From the NCBI GenBank assembly GCA_003228965.1, contig QIGP01000381.1:1-8000 (forward strand): DNA of 8,000 bases, read 5' to 3'. Below, piece by piece: positions 1 to 7,297 of this stretch (the first letter of the stretch is position 1; the number at the start of each line of letters is the position of its first letter). The notes beneath the pieces were generated by a model. That model was given only the letters and a program-made list of their open reading frames with translations. It did no database searches and was not told the origin of the DNA. Origin of the DNA: Gammaproteobacteria bacterium. Lineage in GTDB: Bacteria > Pseudomonadota > Gammaproteobacteria > Steroidobacterales > SZUA-146. Both the position numbers and the translations under genes were made by a program.

Positions 1-2
1 TT

Positions 3-47
3 GAGGTGGTTTGCTATCGGGAGTTTGAGCCGAAACTGGCACACTGA
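3..47 (+). CDS. Possible 3' end of an upstream gene (partial, ambiguous)
   Basis: Frame 3 is open from the left edge to a TGA at 45-47 and would encode the tail EVVCYREFEPKLAH, whose charged composition looks protein-like. Frame 1 is also open from the edge and runs to a TAA at 67-69, so the choice between the two cannot be settled here. No function can be assigned to so short a fragment. Either reading leaves about 80-100 bases before the next gene. Confidence 0.25.
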   Translation, partial: EVVCYREFEPKLAH

Positions 48-70
48 TGTCGGATTGATCGAGGCGTAAA

Positions 71-98
71 AAATTTGTCGAGAATAATGGCAAATTTG
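71..98. promoter_or_regulatory. Repeated AAATTTG heptamers upstream of the CHAT operon (candidate operator)
   Basis: AAATTTG occurs at 71-77 and again at 92-98, with starts 21 bases apart, about two helical turns. Because the second copy is preceded by C (CAAATTTG, a palindrome), 71-77 and 91-97 also form a 7-base inverted repeat. TTGTC recurs at 75-79 and 100-104. The pair lies 50-80 bases before the first gene of the operon, where a promoter or operator is expected. I could not place a convincing sigma-70 promoter: AATAAT at 83-88 resembles a -10 box but has no well-spaced -35. The regulatory role is inferred only from position and symmetry. Confidence 0.25.
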
Positions 99-150
99 AT
101 TGTCAACTTCATCGTACCAGGTCGTAGGCGCTCACTGTTAGCCAGGATAT

Positions 151-2964
151 ATGAATAATTTCGGCGATTCAGTTCATTTCAGTATTATCGTTCGAGACTC
201 GAGCGATGGCGCGACTGCGCTTCTCGATTTCGCAGGAGCTGATATTGCACAGGTCACCGATGAAGCTGTCTCGCTAGATCCTTCCTTTCTTGTTTTCGAC
301 GATTCCATTAATTCGCCTGAATCGAATGCAAGGCGCAGTGGTGTTGATGCAAATACCATTCGTAGTGCGCTGCCGTTCTATGCCACTAAGGTTCAGCTAG
401 AAACCTTTGGCGTTCAATTATATAACCAACTATTTGGCAATGAAAAAATGCTTGCTGGATTTTCTGCCGCACAACAACATGGCCGCGACGTAGATCTGCC
501 CATTCGTTTGTGTTTCGAAAACAGGGATGTTGCTCGGTACAGCGACATACCTTGGGAAGCATTGTGCCAGCCCGGGCCACCCAGGGAGCATCTTGGTGAT
601 AGCCGTAAGCTAAACATCGTGCGTACAGTTCGAGGTTTGGCGGGTCTGCAGAGCCGCCCCGAGCCCGAGCAGGTCAGAGTGCTTATCGTGGCCGCGTCGC
701 CTGATCCTGGTAATCAGGTGATGGTTAACGAGGAACTGCTCGGCGTTGCAAGCCGGCTCGAAGATAGCTGGGCACGCTTTGATGGCAGCGAGCGGCAGTT
801 CAAGTTCGATTGGCAAGACCCTGTGATCAATGCGACTAAAGAGGATGTGATTAACGCGTTGGAGCGTTCGCGACCACACATCGTTCATTTCATCGGTCAC
901 GGTAGTTACAGCGACGGCGTTGGCTATTTGCATCTGCATGGCCAAGAAAATCCGGACGCTACCGTTAAAGTTAGTGCAAGTGATCTTGTCGTGATGATGC
1001 GAGATCGCCGTCCGGAGCTTTTCTTGTTGAATTCGTGCGAGGGGGCAGTGGGAGGTTCGGGTAACTTCAGTGGTGTAGCGGAAAGTCTGCTTAAAACAAA
1101 TTGCGCCCGCTTTGTTGTGGCCATGCAGTATCCCATCAGCAATGCAGCAGCCATAGCGTTTGTTGAGGGCTTTTATCCAGCGCTGCAGCAGGGCGAGTCG
1201 GTGGACGCGGCCGTTTCGCTTGGACGCAATCGAATCCACGCTCACGAGAAAGATGCTGTCGCGGTTGAGTTTATAACGCCCGCTCTTTATATGAATGGCA
1301 ACGATGGACGCTTGTTCAAACAAGTAGTGAGCCCACCAGAGGTACCAAACGAGCGGCCAGCCTGGCTTGTACCGACGCTCATTGCCGTTGTGGCGTTGGC
1401 GCTTATTGCGGCCGCAACGTTTGTTTTCAAGATTAACCGCGAAACCGAGATGTTAGAGAAATTGTCATCCGTTCAGACTGTGATTCAGGACGCCAGGTTA
1501 ACCCAGGCAACCGCAGCAGTGCAGCAGGTGGTGGCCGAATGCGAGCCTGGAGGTTGCGACCCTGAAGTTTTGGTGCGCGCTCAGAGTGCATCTGAGCTGG
1601 TTGCGCTCATGCAAAAAGCACGCAGTGAATTTGATGCAGGCTCTTGGGAAGAGGCCCGGCAAACCCTGCACAGTATTGAGCGCCTTTCATCTGAGTCCTG
1701 GTTGAAAGACGATGTTGAATATATTGAAGAAACCAGCTCGATTGTTGAACAACAGGTTAAGGCCGAGCAGGAGCTGCTTAAAGGAGATTGGCAAAGTGCG
1801 TTTAATCGGTTTGATTCTTTACGCCGCTTACTATCCGATGACGCGAGTGTTTCAATTGGCACGCGTAATCTGGTCAGTGCGCCAGCTACACGCGATTCAT
1901 CGTCCGGTTTGGGCTATGCAAAGGCCAGAGTCAACGCGTTCCAGGCCGCTGAAAATCAGCAGTGGCGCATAGCTGAATCTGCGCTGGAAGCTGCGGCGAG
2001 CGCGAGGCCAGGCGTGGTGGAAGCTGACATTCAAGCCGTTCTGGCGTTGGGGCTTTTCTCACAAGCTGTGAAAGCGGATAACTTGTTTGTCAGCGGATAC
2101 TACGACCAGGCAAAAGAAGCCTATCGCTTCATTCTCGGCACAGCCACTGTATTTGCTGCGCCATCGGATTGGATGTCTCTCCAGGCCCACGCACTGCTGC
2201 GTCTGGAACAAATTTTTGAACTGCAAAAGTCAGATCCGGAACCTGCAGGAAATACTGGGCCTGACGAGGGTTTGAGCGGTTCAACGGATAGCAGTCAATC
2301 TCAAGCTCTGGTGTCGTTTGGAACGGATAGTGTCTTGATCAGTGCCGACGCGAGGCAGCGAATCGCAACAGTTGCTGCGCAACTAAGTGCACTGGGGACA
2401 CCCGCGCGTATTCGGGTAACCGGGCGGGCAGATGCTCGGGGCAGTGACTCTTATAACAGGAATCTTGCGACCCGACGTGCCGAGGCCGTTGAAGCCGCGC
2501 TCGTGCTTACCGGAGTTGACGCTAAGTTGATAGAAGTAAGATCGGTAGGCGAACGTTGGGCTTCGTCGCCACTTGCCAACGCCGAAACGTTAGCCGAAGA
2601 GCGTTCGACGGTTCTGGAGTTGTTTCATCCTGAAGTAGCCGTGGTTAATTTTGCGTTTGGCAGTGCGCAGGTACCGCCTGGAATACGGCCGAAATTGGCA
2701 GAGTTGGCGGTCTGGGTAGGGGAGCGCCAGAATCTGATTTTGAAGTTAACGGGCCATACCGATGCGGCTGGTAGCTCTTCTGCTAATGAGCGGGTCGGCA
2801 TGCGCAGAGCGATGGCCGTGGCCGCGGAGTTGGAGGCGCCAGGTGTTCCGGTGTCGAGTCTGGCAGTCGCAAGTGCTGGAGAACGCCAGCTGTTGGTGCC
2901 GCGAACGGCTAAATTTCAGCGGGCCAACAGGCGCGTGGTGATTACGCTGGTTACGGTGGACTGA
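151..2964 (+). CDS. Membrane-anchored CHAT (caspase-like) protease with tandem OmpA peptidoglycan-binding domains
   Basis: The 937-residue product has no signal peptide. Residues about 110-385 form a CHAT cysteine-protease domain: the upstream DIPWEAL motif is at 132-138, the catalytic His is H250 in FIGHGSY, and the catalytic Cys is C296 in NSCEGA. A single transmembrane helix follows at about 404-426. Residues 440-690 are helical, with four TPR-like units (around W499, W547, W605 and Y650-Y651) and a C464/C469 pair that could form a periplasmic disulfide. A Gly/Ser/Pro/Asp linker (694-718) leads to two OmpA-C domains (about 719-828 and 831-937). Each retains the Asp and Arg that bind diaminopimelate in this family (D761/R776 and D871/R886). 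Inferred topology is protease in the cytoplasm and OmpA domains in the periplasm on peptidoglycan. AGGA at 144-147 is rather close to the ATG, but no better start is seen. It is the first gene of the operon. Substrate is unknown. Confidence 0.9.
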   Translation: MNNFGDSVHFSIIVRDSSDGATALLDFAGADIAQVTDEAVSLDPSFLVFDDSINSPESNARRSGVDANTIRSALPFYATKVQLETFGVQLYNQLFGNEKMLAGFSAAQQHGRDVDLPIRLCFENRDVARYSDIPWEALCQPGPPREHLGDSRKLNIVRTVRGLAGLQSRPEPEQVRVLIVAASPDPGNQVMVNEELLGVASRLEDSWARFDGSERQFKFDWQDPVINATKEDVINALERSRPHIVHFIGHGSYSDGVGYLHLHGQENPDATVKVSASDLVVMMRDRRPELFLLNSCEGAVGGSGNFSGVAESLLKTNCARFVVAMQYPISNAAAIAFVEGFYPALQQGESVDAAVSLGRNRIHAHEKDAVAVEFITPALYMNGNDGRLFKQVVSPPEVPNERPAWLVPTLIAVVALALIAAATFVFKINRETEMLEKLSSVQTVIQDARLTQATAAVQQVVAECEPGGCDPEVLVRAQSASELVALMQKARSEFDAGSWEEARQTLHSIERLSSESWLKDDVEYIEETSSIVEQQVKAEQELLKGDWQSAFNRFDSLRRLLSDDASVSIGTRNLVSAPATRDSSSGLGYAKARVNAFQAAENQQWRIAESALEAAASARPGVVEADIQAVLALGLFSQAVKADNLFVSGYYDQAKEAYRFILGTATVFAAPSDWMSLQAHALLRLEQIFELQKSDPEPAGNTGPDEGLSGSTDSSQSQALVSFGTDSVLISADARQRIATVAAQLSALGTPARIRVTGRADARGSDSYNRNLATRRAEAVEAALVLTGVDAKLIEVRSVGERWASSPLANAETLAEERSTVLELFHPEVAVVNFAFGSAQVPPGIRPKLAELAVWVGERQNLILKLTGHTDAAGSSSANERVGMRRAMAVAAELEAPGVPVSSLAVASAGERQLLVPRTAKFQRANRRVVITLVTVD

Positions 2965-2970
2965 CACGAT

Positions 2971-2976
2971 AAGGAG
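2971..2976 (+). promoter_or_regulatory. Shine-Dalgarno AAGGAG supporting a GTG start
   Basis: AAGGAG lies seven bases before the GTG at 2984, inside the 19-base gap after the first CHAT gene. This strong site decides the start of the second CHAT gene in favour of GTG; no ATG lies nearby in that frame. Confidence 0.8.
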
Positions 2977-2983
2977 AAGCTGA

Positions 2984-5620
2984 GTGCTACACAATGCGGT
3001 ATTACTTGACGGTTGGATGACAACGGAGGGAGCGTTAGCGCGGCTTGAGCCGTTTGGAAACGACGCCTACGTTGTAATTCGCACGCGCAACGAGCTTAAG
3101 TTCTGTTGGTTTAGCCACACAAAAGCCGAGATTATTGAAGCGTGTGATGGAGTCGAGCGGTCGTTTGGCAAGGGCGCTCAAACCCCAATCGCTACCGCTC
3201 TTGGGCTCAAAAATTCGCAGGCGCGAAACGCTTACGACCAACGAACCACTAGCTCCGAAAACCTCCGTACCGTGTCCGGAGTGTTGGTTAATGGCCGCCA
3301 AATGATAGGCGTGTTGACTCGCGACGAATCGAGTAACCAGGCACCGGCCATCGAAGCGACGGTCGCCAGGGAAGAGCCGAGCAATAAACTAACGGCTGAA
3401 GAATTAGTTACCCGGATGGACGAGGAAACCAGGCGCAAGCTGGCTCGAGCCATATTGGACGGTAAGCTGAGTACGCAGTCCCAGTCACGCCCCGGTCGCA
3501 GTGAAGAAAAAGATAGCGTTTTCGCTCGGGTGTGCAGGTCGATATTGGGTAAGAATAAGGACAAGGCGGAGTCGTCGGGTGATTTGGGCGAATTGCTCGG
3601 GGGCATAGGAAAAGATTCGTCTTCCAGCGGTAGTTTGCTCGAAGTGTTGGTTGATGCGGTTGGGAAACAAATGACTTCCACCGGACACAGTGACAGTGGT
3701 GGCACTCGAGGTAGTGCAAGCACTTCACCCGAGCAGCCCAATGCATCAGCCCCTGAACCTGATGCTTCGACCCACGGCCCGCCGCACCAAAGTGCAGGCA
3801 GCGAGCCGCCGCCGACAGGTTTGCCCGAGAACCCGCGTGACAGTGACGAAGCGTCGGTCGAACCACCTGACGATGCAGAAGAGTCTTATCCTGGTTACGA
3901 AGGGGGCAAAACTTACTCAAATGAGCCTGGAAGTTCTCGCGGAAGTGCCGGGACGGTAAAGGACGACGTGGTATACCCAAAAATTGATGCTCCTGATCGT
4001 GTTGACATTAATTTGCCCTTTGACTTTGTGGTGTCGTTAACCAGGGAAATAGCTGAAGCAAGAGGGGCGGCTTCGATTGCTTTGCGGGGTGTGACTGAAG
4101 CGTCCACATTTACCTTGCATATGCTTCTGTCGGCGCCAGGCTTTACCGTAGACGGAAGTTCTTTGAGAAAATTTTCCGTTGACCGCAAAGACTATGCGAA
4201 TTCAAAAGAGACCTTCAAGCTGACCCCAACGGATGTTCTCAGTAAGCCGTCAGTGCAAACCATTCACGTGCAGTTCTTTTACAAAGGTAACCCGGTTGGC
4301 GATGCTTTCCAGGAAGTGGCTGTGGGGGCCACTCCCGACGAGAAGCTAAGCGGTGGCTCTACGCGAATGAGCGAAGGAGTTGATCACGATCCTCCAGATT
4401 TGACCGTGTTTGTTAATGAGGCTAATCAAAGCGGGTATTTGGCCTGGACGTTGCAGTCACCACACCCGCTTGACGAGTCTTTGAAGCAGCAGGTCGATAT
4501 TAAGCTTGGGCATCACAATAGTCAGTCCTTTTCGGTCATGTTGCTTAAGGACGTGCCTGGGCGCGACCATAAACGAGCGTTACTGCAATATATGCGAGGG
4601 TCAGGGCGCCAGATTTACAATCACATACCCAAAAACTTTTGGCAGGCTTTGTCGGCAGTATGGAAAGCACTCGAGCCTGGAAAAGTACCGAGAATACTCC
4701 TGGTTAGCACAGACCCTTATATTCCTTGGGAACTTGCCTATCTCGAAAACGATTGTTTGGATGAGTCGCTACTTGATCCGTCGTTACCCAGTTTTCTGTG
4801 CGCCCACGTAGTCATAGGTCGCTGGCTTTCAATGGCATCTGATCACGTAGACAACGAGCATCCAAGGTTGCCGCCTCCCGTCAAAGTACGCCCCGATAAA
4901 ATGGCCGTAATTGTGGGTGACTATTTAGCTAAAAACGGTATTCGACCATTGCCTGAGGCAACCAAAGAAGGCGAAACGCTGCTGAGGAAATACAATGGTA
5001 TCGAACTGAATGCGGTTGAAGACGACATATTCACGCTGCTTGAAAACGATGTGCAGGATAACGGTCAAAAGGTTGACGTCTCGCTCATGCATTTTGCCTG
5101 CCACGGTAAGTTTGATCCGTCCCGACCGCACGAGAACGGCATTATCCTAAACGACAATACGCGCTTTGATCCTGTGTGGGCTGAGGGGAACCGTATTGGC
5201 AAGTTAACCCGCCCGTTCGCGTTTATGAATGCTTGCGAGGTTGGGGCGTCTACTCAAAGCCTTGGCGGCTACGGTGGGTTTGCGGGCGCGTTTATCAAGC
5301 AGGGCTTTAGTGGGTTTATGGCGCCGCTTTGGGCGGTAAACGACACGGATGCTCGTCAATTTGCTCTGGGTTTTTACCAAAAGACGCTTGAAGAAAACGT
5401 CACGGTTGGCGAGGCGCTGCGGCAACTACGAGCCGGTATGTTGTTGGAACTGGAGTTCGATAGTGACGACGATAACGCGGTAACACCAGTTGACGCGCAA
5501 ATTTCTGAGGCTAGTGATTCAGCTGCCGGCAAACCCAAAAAACCCGCTTCTACTTTTATGTCGTACGTTTTATACGCGCATCCCGACTTGCGTTTGAAGT
5601 CGAATTCACCAGGAGATTGA
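2984..5620 (+). CDS. Soluble multidomain CHAT (caspase-like) protease
   Basis: The 878-residue product has no signal peptide or membrane helix, so it should be cytoplasmic. Residues 1-115 form a compact, beta-rich domain that I do not recognise; it may be a recruitment domain. A charged helical segment follows (about 135-165). Residues 230-324 are a long Ser/Gly/Pro/Asp/Glu-rich disordered linker. Residues about 338-510 look like beta-sandwich material. The C-terminal CHAT domain (about 560-870) shows the IPWELAY motif (P581-W582-E583), the catalytic His H707 in FACHGKF, the catalytic Cys C751 in MNACEVG, and a WAVNDTDARQFALGFY segment typical of the end of CHAT domains. The dyad spacing (44 residues) is close to that in the upstream protein (46), yet the two proteins share no other architecture and are not a recent duplication. 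The acidic DSDDD patch and the PKKP segment near the C-terminus look like an exposed insert. It is co-transcribed with its neighbours and may act on, or be acted on by, them (inference). Confidence 0.9.
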   Translation: MLHNAVLLDGWMTTEGALARLEPFGNDAYVVIRTRNELKFCWFSHTKAEIIEACDGVERSFGKGAQTPIATALGLKNSQARNAYDQRTTSSENLRTVSGVLVNGRQMIGVLTRDESSNQAPAIEATVAREEPSNKLTAEELVTRMDEETRRKLARAILDGKLSTQSQSRPGRSEEKDSVFARVCRSILGKNKDKAESSGDLGELLGGIGKDSSSSGSLLEVLVDAVGKQMTSTGHSDSGGTRGSASTSPEQPNASAPEPDASTHGPPHQSAGSEPPPTGLPENPRDSDEASVEPPDDAEESYPGYEGGKTYSNEPGSSRGSAGTVKDDVVYPKIDAPDRVDINLPFDFVVSLTREIAEARGAASIALRGVTEASTFTLHMLLSAPGFTVDGSSLRKFSVDRKDYANSKETFKLTPTDVLSKPSVQTIHVQFFYKGNPVGDAFQEVAVGATPDEKLSGGSTRMSEGVDHDPPDLTVFVNEANQSGYLAWTLQSPHPLDESLKQQVDIKLGHHNSQSFSVMLLKDVPGRDHKRALLQYMRGSGRQIYNHIPKNFWQALSAVWKALEPGKVPRILLVSTDPYIPWELAYLENDCLDESLLDPSLPSFLCAHVVIGRWLSMASDHVDNEHPRLPPPVKVRPDKMAVIVGDYLAKNGIRPLPEATKEGETLLRKYNGIELNAVEDDIFTLLENDVQDNGQKVDVSLMHFACHGKFDPSRPHENGIILNDNTRFDPVWAEGNRIGKLTRPFAFMNACEVGASTQSLGGYGGFAGAFIKQGFSGFMAPLWAVNDTDARQFALGFYQKTLEENVTVGEALRQLRAGMLLELEFDSDDDNAVTPVDAQISEASDSAAGKPKKPASTFMSYVLYAHPDLRLKSNSPGD
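5611..5616 (+). promoter_or_regulatory. Shine-Dalgarno AGGAGA inside the end of the preceding gene
   Basis: AGGAGA overlaps the last codons of the second CHAT gene and lies eight bases before the ATG at 5625. It supports that start and suggests coupled translation of the two genes. Confidence 0.75.
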
Positions 5621-5624
5621 GAGC

Positions 5625-7112
5625 ATGGAATTTTTAGACGGATCATCAACACGAGTTGAATTGGGTGGCGGCTACACGTTGACCGCGCCCGGCGTTAAAG
5701 GGACGGCTGTGGCGCATGCAGGTACCGAAAATGCCACCAGACAGGGTGGTCTGGAACAGGCCGAGCCGTTTCTCGATGAAGCGTTTGAGCGTCTTGATAT
5801 CAGCGAAATCAAGGTGATCGAGCTGGATGTCAGCGTTGCGCCCGTGGCGGCCGCCGAGATTCTTGAAACACGCACTATGGATGGATCGCCAGGCATGGTG
5901 CTTGAAGTGCCCGATCTTGGGCCGGACGACGAGATTGTGGTGATGGTGATTGATGACGGGGTGGTTACCTGGAGCTATCCCGAAGATCGGGTAAATACGG
6001 CAGAGACACGAGGCGGCGCTACGCGAAAATTTGTCATCCGGCAGCCAGTCACTTCGGAACCGACTCACACAACGCACGAAACACGTGGCTTTATTGGCGC
6101 CATCGGCAAACGCATTCTTCGCGTGTTGGTGTATCCCATCGCAGATTTGGTGTTGGGTCCGGGCGTGAAGTTTTTTGCCCATCGATGGGAAAGCAAGAAT
6201 CGTCCGTATACTGTGCGTACGTTTAACCGCGACAACTACAACACTAAAGTTGCCGACTCGCTCACCGGTGTGCAATGGGAGTCGTTGACTCAAGGCAGGG
6301 CTTTGTTGTTTGTGCACGGCACGTTCAGCTCAACTCACTCTGCATTTGGTAATTTGTCGCAAGAAACTGTTGTAGCGCTTGAGGAAAAGTACGAAGGCCG
6401 GATTTTCGCGTTTGACCATCCTACGGTGTCAGTGTCACCCGACGAAAATGTGCGGGTGTTTGTAGAGCACGCGACGCAACATTTAACGGACAAGCGGCTC
6501 GATATTGATATTGTGTGTCACAGTCGCGGCGGCCTTGTGGCGCGCTCACTGGCGGGCGAGTTCGGTAACGCCGATATCAGTCAGGTGAGCGTAGGTAAAA
6601 CCATTTTTGTAGCGACGCCGAACCAGGGAACGCTACTTGCCAATCCTGACCATATGGTCGCGTTTATAGACCGGTACACGAGCGCGCTGGATTTTGCACC
6701 ACCAGGCCCTGTGCAAGTGATATCCGACATACTCGAGGCGCTGCTTGTTGTGGTGAAGGTCATCGGGCATGCGGGACTCGTGGCACTTGACGGGTTGGTT
6801 GCACAAAATCCGGACGGCGAGCTTATGCTCAGGCTGGGGCAGGGCGCGCCCGACAACAGCAATCACTATGCGATTGCCGCAAATTACGAACCGAAAGGTA
6901 ATTTTGCCAAATACATTGCTGATAATGCGGTGGATAAGGTATTTGATCAGGCGCCAAACGATATCGTAGTGCCCACCAACGGAGTGTCTTTGGTGGGAAG
7001 TGGGCAATTCGATAGCAGCAGAATGTTGACACTTGCTGCATCCCGCGGCATCTGGCACGGCGATTACTTTGGTCAAGTAGATGTTCAGGTGGCCATTCTT
7101 AAGTGGTTATAA
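5625..7112 (+). CDS. Alpha/beta hydrolase of the lipase/esterase type with an N-terminal accessory domain
   Basis: This 495-residue protein has an N-terminal region (1-135) with several beta strands that is not part of the hydrolase fold, followed by a basic/hydrophobic segment (about 155-190) that could touch a membrane. The alpha/beta hydrolase core begins near 222. An oxyanion-type HGTFSS motif is at 231-236. The nucleophile elbow is CHSRGG with S300 as probable catalytic serine, the HSxGG form seen in many lipases and PGAP1-like esterases. D446 in NDIVVP and H478 in IWHGDY are the likely acid and base. A hydrophobic stretch at 363-391 may be a lid or membrane-contacting helix. No signal peptide is seen, so it is probably cytoplasmic. 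It starts four bases after the CHAT gene. A lipid or other ester is the expected substrate, but sequence alone does not identify it; it could be an effector controlled by the CHAT proteases (inference). Confidence 0.87.
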   Translation: MEFLDGSSTRVELGGGYTLTAPGVKGTAVAHAGTENATRQGGLEQAEPFLDEAFERLDISEIKVIELDVSVAPVAAAEILETRTMDGSPGMVLEVPDLGPDDEIVVMVIDDGVVTWSYPEDRVNTAETRGGATRKFVIRQPVTSEPTHTTHETRGFIGAIGKRILRVLVYPIADLVLGPGVKFFAHRWESKNRPYTVRTFNRDNYNTKVADSLTGVQWESLTQGRALLFVHGTFSSTHSAFGNLSQETVVALEEKYEGRIFAFDHPTVSVSPDENVRVFVEHATQHLTDKRLDIDIVCHSRGGLVARSLAGEFGNADISQVSVGKTIFVATPNQGTLLANPDHMVAFIDRYTSALDFAPPGPVQVISDILEALLVVVKVIGHAGLVALDGLVAQNPDGELMLRLGQGAPDNSNHYAIAANYEPKGNFAKYIADNAVDKVFDQAPNDIVVPTNGVSLVGSGQFDSSRMLTLAASRGIWHGDYFGQVDVQVAILKWL

Positions 7113-7297
7113 TGTTCAAATTAGTAAAATCAATGGCTTACATTGCGCGACAGCGACCTGATCTGTGTGAGGCAAGTGTGTTGCTACACGGCCCTGCAAA
7201 ACACCAAGGTATCAACCCGGTCGAAGTCGGTCATTTTTTAGGTGGCGGTTTGCGCGCCTTTGCGCCGATCCAGTCCACCGAAGGCCAGATGGGATAA
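7112..7297 (+). CDS. Possible small protein (61 aa), translationally coupled to the hydrolase gene
   Basis: An ATG at 7112 overlaps the hydrolase TAA by one base (TAATG), an arrangement common for coupled genes. The reading frame runs 61 codons to the TAA at 7295-7297. The product is basic in its first third, then has a HFLGGGLRAF segment; no signal peptide or membrane helix is obvious, and I do not recognise a family. No strong Shine-Dalgarno precedes it, so translation would depend on ribosomes finishing the hydrolase gene. A GTG nine bases earlier in frame is less likely as the start. It may be a real accessory protein, a decayed remnant or chance. Confidence 0.4.
   Translation: MFKLVKSMAYIARQRPDLCEASVLLHGPAKHQGINPVEVGHFLGGGLRAFAPIQSTEGQMG

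Noticed and set aside
55..88. Sigma-70 promoter TTGATC with AATAAT upstream of the first CHAT gene
   Set aside because: The spacer would be 22 bases, too long for a normal promoter.
610..1323. Open reading frame of 237 codons on the minus strand
   Set aside because: It lies wholly inside the CHAT domain of the first gene, which has clear conserved motifs in its own frame; the antisense product has no recognisable features.
2308..2960. The two OmpA domains as a recent tandem DNA duplication
   Set aside because: They share the family motifs but differ in most residues, so this is an old domain duplication or two separate acquisitions, not a DNA repeat.
3408..3980. Minus-strand open frames opposite the disordered linker of the second CHAT gene
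   Set aside because: The low-complexity, stop-poor linker creates long antisense frames; their products are compositionally odd and show no motifs.
5646..6317. Open reading frame of 223 codons on the minus strand
   Set aside because: It is antisense to the hydrolase gene, His/Arg-rich in the manner of a shadow frame, and has no recognisable domain.
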